Below are positions 6,379 through 8,430 of a stretch of DNA of 8,430 nt, piece by piece; within the stretch, counting starts at the first letter, position 1, and every line of letters begins with the position of its first letter. The stretch lies in NCBI GenBank assembly GCA_905208455.1, contig CAJLPK010000074.1, positions 1 through 8,430 of the forward strand. Direction: 5' to 3'. The notes under the pieces were generated by a model, which was not told the DNA's origin, did no database searches, and saw only the letters and a list, made by a program, of their open reading frames with translations. This stretch comes from an uncultured Bacillota bacterium (GTDB lineage Bacteria; Bacillota; Clostridia; Christensenellales; QAND01). The translations under genes and the position numbers were made by a program.

Positions 6379-6939
6379 ATGAGAAAAAAATTGGTTGGCC
6401 GTGATTGGCAAAAACAGCGTGTCGTTCAGAGTATCCTAAAGGATGTAAGGGATGATCTGCATGATGATGCGCTTGTCCATCGTGTTTTGCATGAAAAGGT
6501 ATCTCAGGACCCCGCCACAGAGGCCGAAACTTTTGGCCAGCGCGCTGCGGATAAATTGGCTTCGTTTGCCGGAAGCTGGCTTTTTCTGCTGGCTTTTATC
6601 GTACTGCTGCTGGGATGGATGGTCTTTAACGCCATCATGGCATCCCGCGCGTTTGACCCTTATCCCTATATTTTGCTCAACCTCGTGCTATCTTGCCTGT
6701 CCGCCCTGCAAGCCCCCATTTTGATGATGAGTCAAAATCGCCAGGGGGAAAAGGACCGGCTTCGGGCAGAGAATGATTTTCAGGTAAATCTGAAAACAGA
6801 ATTCATCATAGAGGATTTGCATCATAAATTGGAGGAGGCGCTCATGGGCCAGCAGGAGCTTCACCAGGCCTTAGAGTCGCTTGCTGCAAAGCTGGCACAG
6901 TCAGGAGGCTCACATGAAACGGATCCCGCTCACCTTTAA
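6379..6939 (+). CDS. DUF1003 family membrane protein
   Basis: The 186-residue product carries the DUF1003 core. This comprises FGQRAADKLASFAGSW (residues 52-67), a first helix at about 63-85 (LLAFIVLLLGWMVFN), FDPYPYILLNLVLS with a second helix at about 97-117, and QAPILMMSQNRQGEKDRLRAENDFQVN (111-137). After this comes a charged, probably coiled-coil tail (about 143-175). The N-terminus (1-50) is hydrophilic and basic at its very start. The function of the family is not known; the topology suggests a two-helix inner-membrane protein with cytoplasmic ends. ATG 6379 is chosen because CAGGAG lies about nine bases upstream; the frame continues to ATG 6307, but that stretch overlaps no RBS and has no family similarity. 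Its 3' end overlaps the YitT-family start, so the two are co-transcribed. Confidence 0.85.
   Translation: MRKKLVGRDWQKQRVVQSILKDVRDDLHDDALVHRVLHEKVSQDPATEAETFGQRAADKLASFAGSWLFLLAFIVLLLGWMVFNAIMASRAFDPYPYILLNLVLSCLSALQAPILMMSQNRQGEKDRLRAENDFQVNLKTEFIIEDLHHKLEEALMGQQELHQALESLAAKLAQSGGSHETDPAHL
6903..6908 (+). promoter_or_regulatory. Ribosome binding site inside the DUF1003 gene
   Basis: AGGAGG lies five bases before ATG 6914 and within the end of the upstream coding region. It fixes the downstream start and shows that the 26-bp overlap is real. Confidence 0.8.
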
Positions 6940-7768
6940 GGACTTCTTTTTTCTCACCCTAGGCACTCTTCTGGTGGCTGTCGGCGTTTATTTTTTTAAG
7001 TTTCCCAATGATTTTTCCACCGGCGGCGTCAGCGGCCTCTCCATTCTGCTGGGGCAGGTCTTGCCTCTGGTATCGCCGTCTTTTTGGGTCGCCGTCATCA
7101 ACATACTGTTTCTTCTTGTCGGCTTTTTCTTCATCAGCTCGGACTTCGGTGCGCGGACAGTATACTGCACATTGCTCTTTTCCCTTTCCATCCAAGGCAT
7201 GGAATGGATTTTCCCTCTTTCTGCGCCCATCACGGACCAGCGCCTGCTGGAGCTGATTTTTTCTGTATGCCTGCCTGCCATTGGAACCGCTATACTGTTT
7301 CACCAAAATGCCAGTACCGGCGGTACGGATATTGCCGCCATGCTGCTTAGAAAGTTTACCTCGCTGGATATTGGCAAATCCATGATGTGCATTGATTTTT
7401 TCATCGCCTTTGCCGCCCTATTTCTCTTTGATATAGAGACGGGCTTGTTTTCCCTGCTCGGTGTTTTCCTCAATTCCCTGGTCATCGACTATGTAACGGA
7501 AAATCTGACAAGGCGAAAAAGCCTTTCCATCATCACCTCCCATCCGGAGGAGGCCTGCCAGTATATCACAAAGGAACTCAAGCGAAGCGCCACCACATGG
7601 CAAGCACACGGCGCCTATACCCAAGAGAGCGTATCGGTGGTATTAACGGCCCTAAACCGTACTCAGGCCGACGACGTGCGCAGATATGTCAAGAGCATCG
7701 ACCCGGAGAGCTTTGTCATTGTCTGCAATACCAACGAAATTTTTGGCAAAGGGTTTCAAAAAGCTTAG
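6914..7768 (+). CDS. YitT family membrane protein (YitT membrane domain plus DUF2179)
   Basis: The 284-residue product has the usual YitT length and order: a five-to-six-helix membrane domain (about residues 8-195) followed by a soluble DUF2179 domain (about 203-280). The membrane part carries the paired signatures STGGVSGLSILLG (35-47) and ASTGGTDIAAMLLRK (133-147), an internal repeat typical of the family, each following a helix. DUF2179 begins at KSLSIITSHPEE (202-212) and ends with IVCNTNEIFGKGF (269-281). The family is widespread in Bacillota, often in several copies, and has no settled substrate. ATG 6914 is preferred over an upstream in-frame start at 6881 because AGGAGG sits five bases before it and the MKR start leads straight to the first helix. 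It overlaps the DUF1003 gene by 26 bp. No convincing terminator follows. Confidence 0.9.
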   Translation: MKRIPLTFKDFFFLTLGTLLVAVGVYFFKFPNDFSTGGVSGLSILLGQVLPLVSPSFWVAVINILFLLVGFFFISSDFGARTVYCTLLFSLSIQGMEWIFPLSAPITDQRLLELIFSVCLPAIGTAILFHQNASTGGTDIAAMLLRKFTSLDIGKSMMCIDFFIAFAALFLFDIETGLFSLLGVFLNSLVIDYVTENLTRRKSLSIITSHPEEACQYITKELKRSATTWQAHGAYTQESVSVVLTALNRTQADDVRRYVKSIDPESFVIVCNTNEIFGKGFQKA

Positions 7769-7804
7769 GCAAGCCTGATTTTCAACCGGCTGTTATTTTT
7801 CTTC

Positions 7805-7832
7805 TTTCCACCTCCGGCATATATGCTATAAT
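7805..7832 (+). promoter_or_regulatory. Extended -10 promoter for the acetyltransferase
   Basis: TGC followed by a perfect TATAAT (7824-7832) forms an extended -10, with TTTCCA (7805-7810) as a -35 at a 16-base spacing. Transcription would start near 7840, leaving a leader of about 32 bases containing the RBS AGGAG (7861-7865). Confidence 0.75.
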
Positions 7833-7871
7833 GAGTATTCTGTGATACCGTTTCGTTTTTAGGAGAAAACA

Positions 7872-8330
7872 ATGGAGATTCGCCCTGTAACGCCGGATAG
7901 GCTGCCGGAAGCCCTTTCGTTATGCTGGAACGTCTTTTGCCAATACAACGCCCCCTCCTTTCCTTCTGAAGGGATCGGCGCTTTTCATGCATACCTTCAC
8001 CCAGATCATATTGGCCCTCTGTGCAGAACGGGGCGCCTGCAATTCTATGCTGCGTACCGGGAATCGCAGATGGTCGGTGTTCTGGGCCTGCATGGTTTTT
8101 CCCATATCAGCCTGTTGTTTGTAGAGGGCGACTGCCAAGGGCAAGGGATTGGAAAGGCCTTGATACGGTATGCGCTGTTTTTGGCGAAAAAAGCATGGCG
8201 TGCCAGCCTTAGCGTACATGCCGCGCCCTACGCACTAGGATTTTACCGTGGCTGTGGGTTTGAGGATACCGGGCCGCAGGCCATGCGAAATGGCATCCTT
8301 TATACGCCGATGCGGCATTTACTTCTATAA
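7872..8330 (+). CDS. GNAT family N-acetyltransferase
   Basis: This 152-residue single-domain protein has the standard GNAT length and order: an N-terminal beta strand (MEIRPVT), the helical region with CWNVF, and a central strand pair (about residues 57-73, 78-84). The acetyl-CoA pyrophosphate-binding motif is CQGQGIGKAL (88-97), matching Q/R-x-x-G-x-G/A. The C-terminal ALGFYRGCGFEDTG (121-134) has the conserved Tyr (Y125) that often acts as general acid. GNAT proteins move acetyl from acetyl-CoA to an amine on a small molecule, peptide or protein; the acceptor cannot be read from the sequence. AGGAG lies six bases before ATG 7872, under its own extended -10 promoter. A terminator follows directly, so it is a single-gene unit and not tied to its neighbours. 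Confidence 0.88.
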   Translation: MEIRPVTPDRLPEALSLCWNVFCQYNAPSFPSEGIGAFHAYLHPDHIGPLCRTGRLQFYAAYRESQMVGVLGLHGFSHISLLFVEGDCQGQGIGKALIRYALFLAKKAWRASLSVHAAPYALGFYRGCGFEDTGPQAMRNGILYTPMRHLLL

Positions 8331-8335
8331 AAAAA

Positions 8336-8365
8336 AGACAAGCTTGCGCTTGTCTCTTTTTGTTT
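8336..8365. terminator. Bidirectional Rho-independent terminator
   Basis: An 8-bp stem, AGACAAGC (8336-8343) with GCTTGTCT (8348-8355), has a TTGC loop, is followed by a T-run on the plus strand and preceded by an A-run that becomes a T-run on the minus strand. It sits between the convergent acetyltransferase and short-chain dehydrogenase genes and can serve both. Confidence 0.88.
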
Positions 8366-8371
8366 ATTGAA

Positions 8372-8430
8372 TTAGCCCCTGGTCTTGCCGCCGGCCACGT
8401 TGATGGTAACCCCGCAGACAAAGCTCGCAC
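8372..8430 (-). CDS. Short-chain dehydrogenase/reductase, C-terminal fragment
   Basis: Only the last 18 full codons and the stop (TAA, 8372-8374 on the minus strand) are in the window. They read ASFVCGVTINVAGGKTRG, matching the classic end of short-chain dehydrogenases: A-S/D-F/Y-V/I-T-G-x-x-I/L-N-V-x-G-G. This is the strand and loop that closes the Rossmann fold in 3-oxoacyl-ACP reductase (FabG)-like enzymes. Cys replaces the usual Thr before Gly. The catalytic Ser-Tyr-Lys and cofactor site lie outside the window, so substrate and cofactor cannot be stated. It is convergent with the acetyltransferase gene and shares its terminator. Confidence 0.75.
   Translation of the reverse strand, partial: ASFVCGVTINVAGGKTRG

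Noticed and set aside
7769..7800. Possible terminator after the YitT-family gene
   Set aside because: Only 4-bp stems can be formed, and the T-rich stretch is not adjacent to a stable hairpin.
1..8430. Mobile element, CRISPR array, tRNA or defence system
   Set aside because: I saw no transposase, integrase, regularly spaced repeats, tRNA-like fold or defence-type gene pair; base composition looks uniform by eye.

Overview
The window looks like ordinary chromosome from a Gram-positive, probably clostridial (Bacillota) bacterium with fairly balanced base composition. This rests on strong AGGAGG-type ribosome binding sites, several TTG/GTG starts, TGn-extended -10 promoters, and families common in Bacillota: YitT/DUF2179, a UgtP/MGDG-synthase-type glycosyltransferase, a PlsY-like protein and a COG2509 FAD protein. 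The exact lineage cannot be fixed from this sequence. I see no mobile element, CRISPR array, tRNA, rRNA or phage gene.

Layout: (1) 2-529, the end of an rRNA cytosine-C5 methyltransferase of the RsmF type, cut by the window edge. (2) 710-2457, a tightly coupled two-gene lipid unit: a glycolipid-type glycosyltransferase (TTG start) whose stop overlaps the GTG start of a PlsY-like membrane acyltransferase with an altered active-site motif. (3) 2480-3625, on the minus strand, an AI-2E/PerM-family membrane protein convergent with (2). The two genes end inside one perfect 32-bp palindrome that serves both as a terminator. (4) A 248-bp divergent intergenic region, then 3874-5271, an uncharacterised COG2509 FAD-dependent dehydrogenase with a cysteine cluster, ending in a terminator. 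(5) 5380-6243, a beta-hydroxyacid (3-hydroxyisobutyrate-type) dehydrogenase with its own terminator. (6) 6379-7768, a pair of membrane-protein genes overlapping by 26 bp: DUF1003, then YitT/DUF2179. (7) 7872-8330, a GNAT acetyltransferase with a clear extended -10 promoter. (8) 8372-8430, on the minus strand, the last residues of a short-chain dehydrogenase, convergent with the GNAT gene across a bidirectional terminator.

Most units have their own promoter or terminator, so this is a set of small housekeeping and metabolic transcription units rather than one large system. The item most worth follow-up is the lipid pair: a glycosyltransferase that probably acts on diacylglycerol, translationally coupled to a PlsY paralogue in which the usual GS-G-NPGATN signature has become DDRNPGTFN and the GGKG signature has become SGKA. 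I do not see convincing evidence for a wholly new defence or mobile system.
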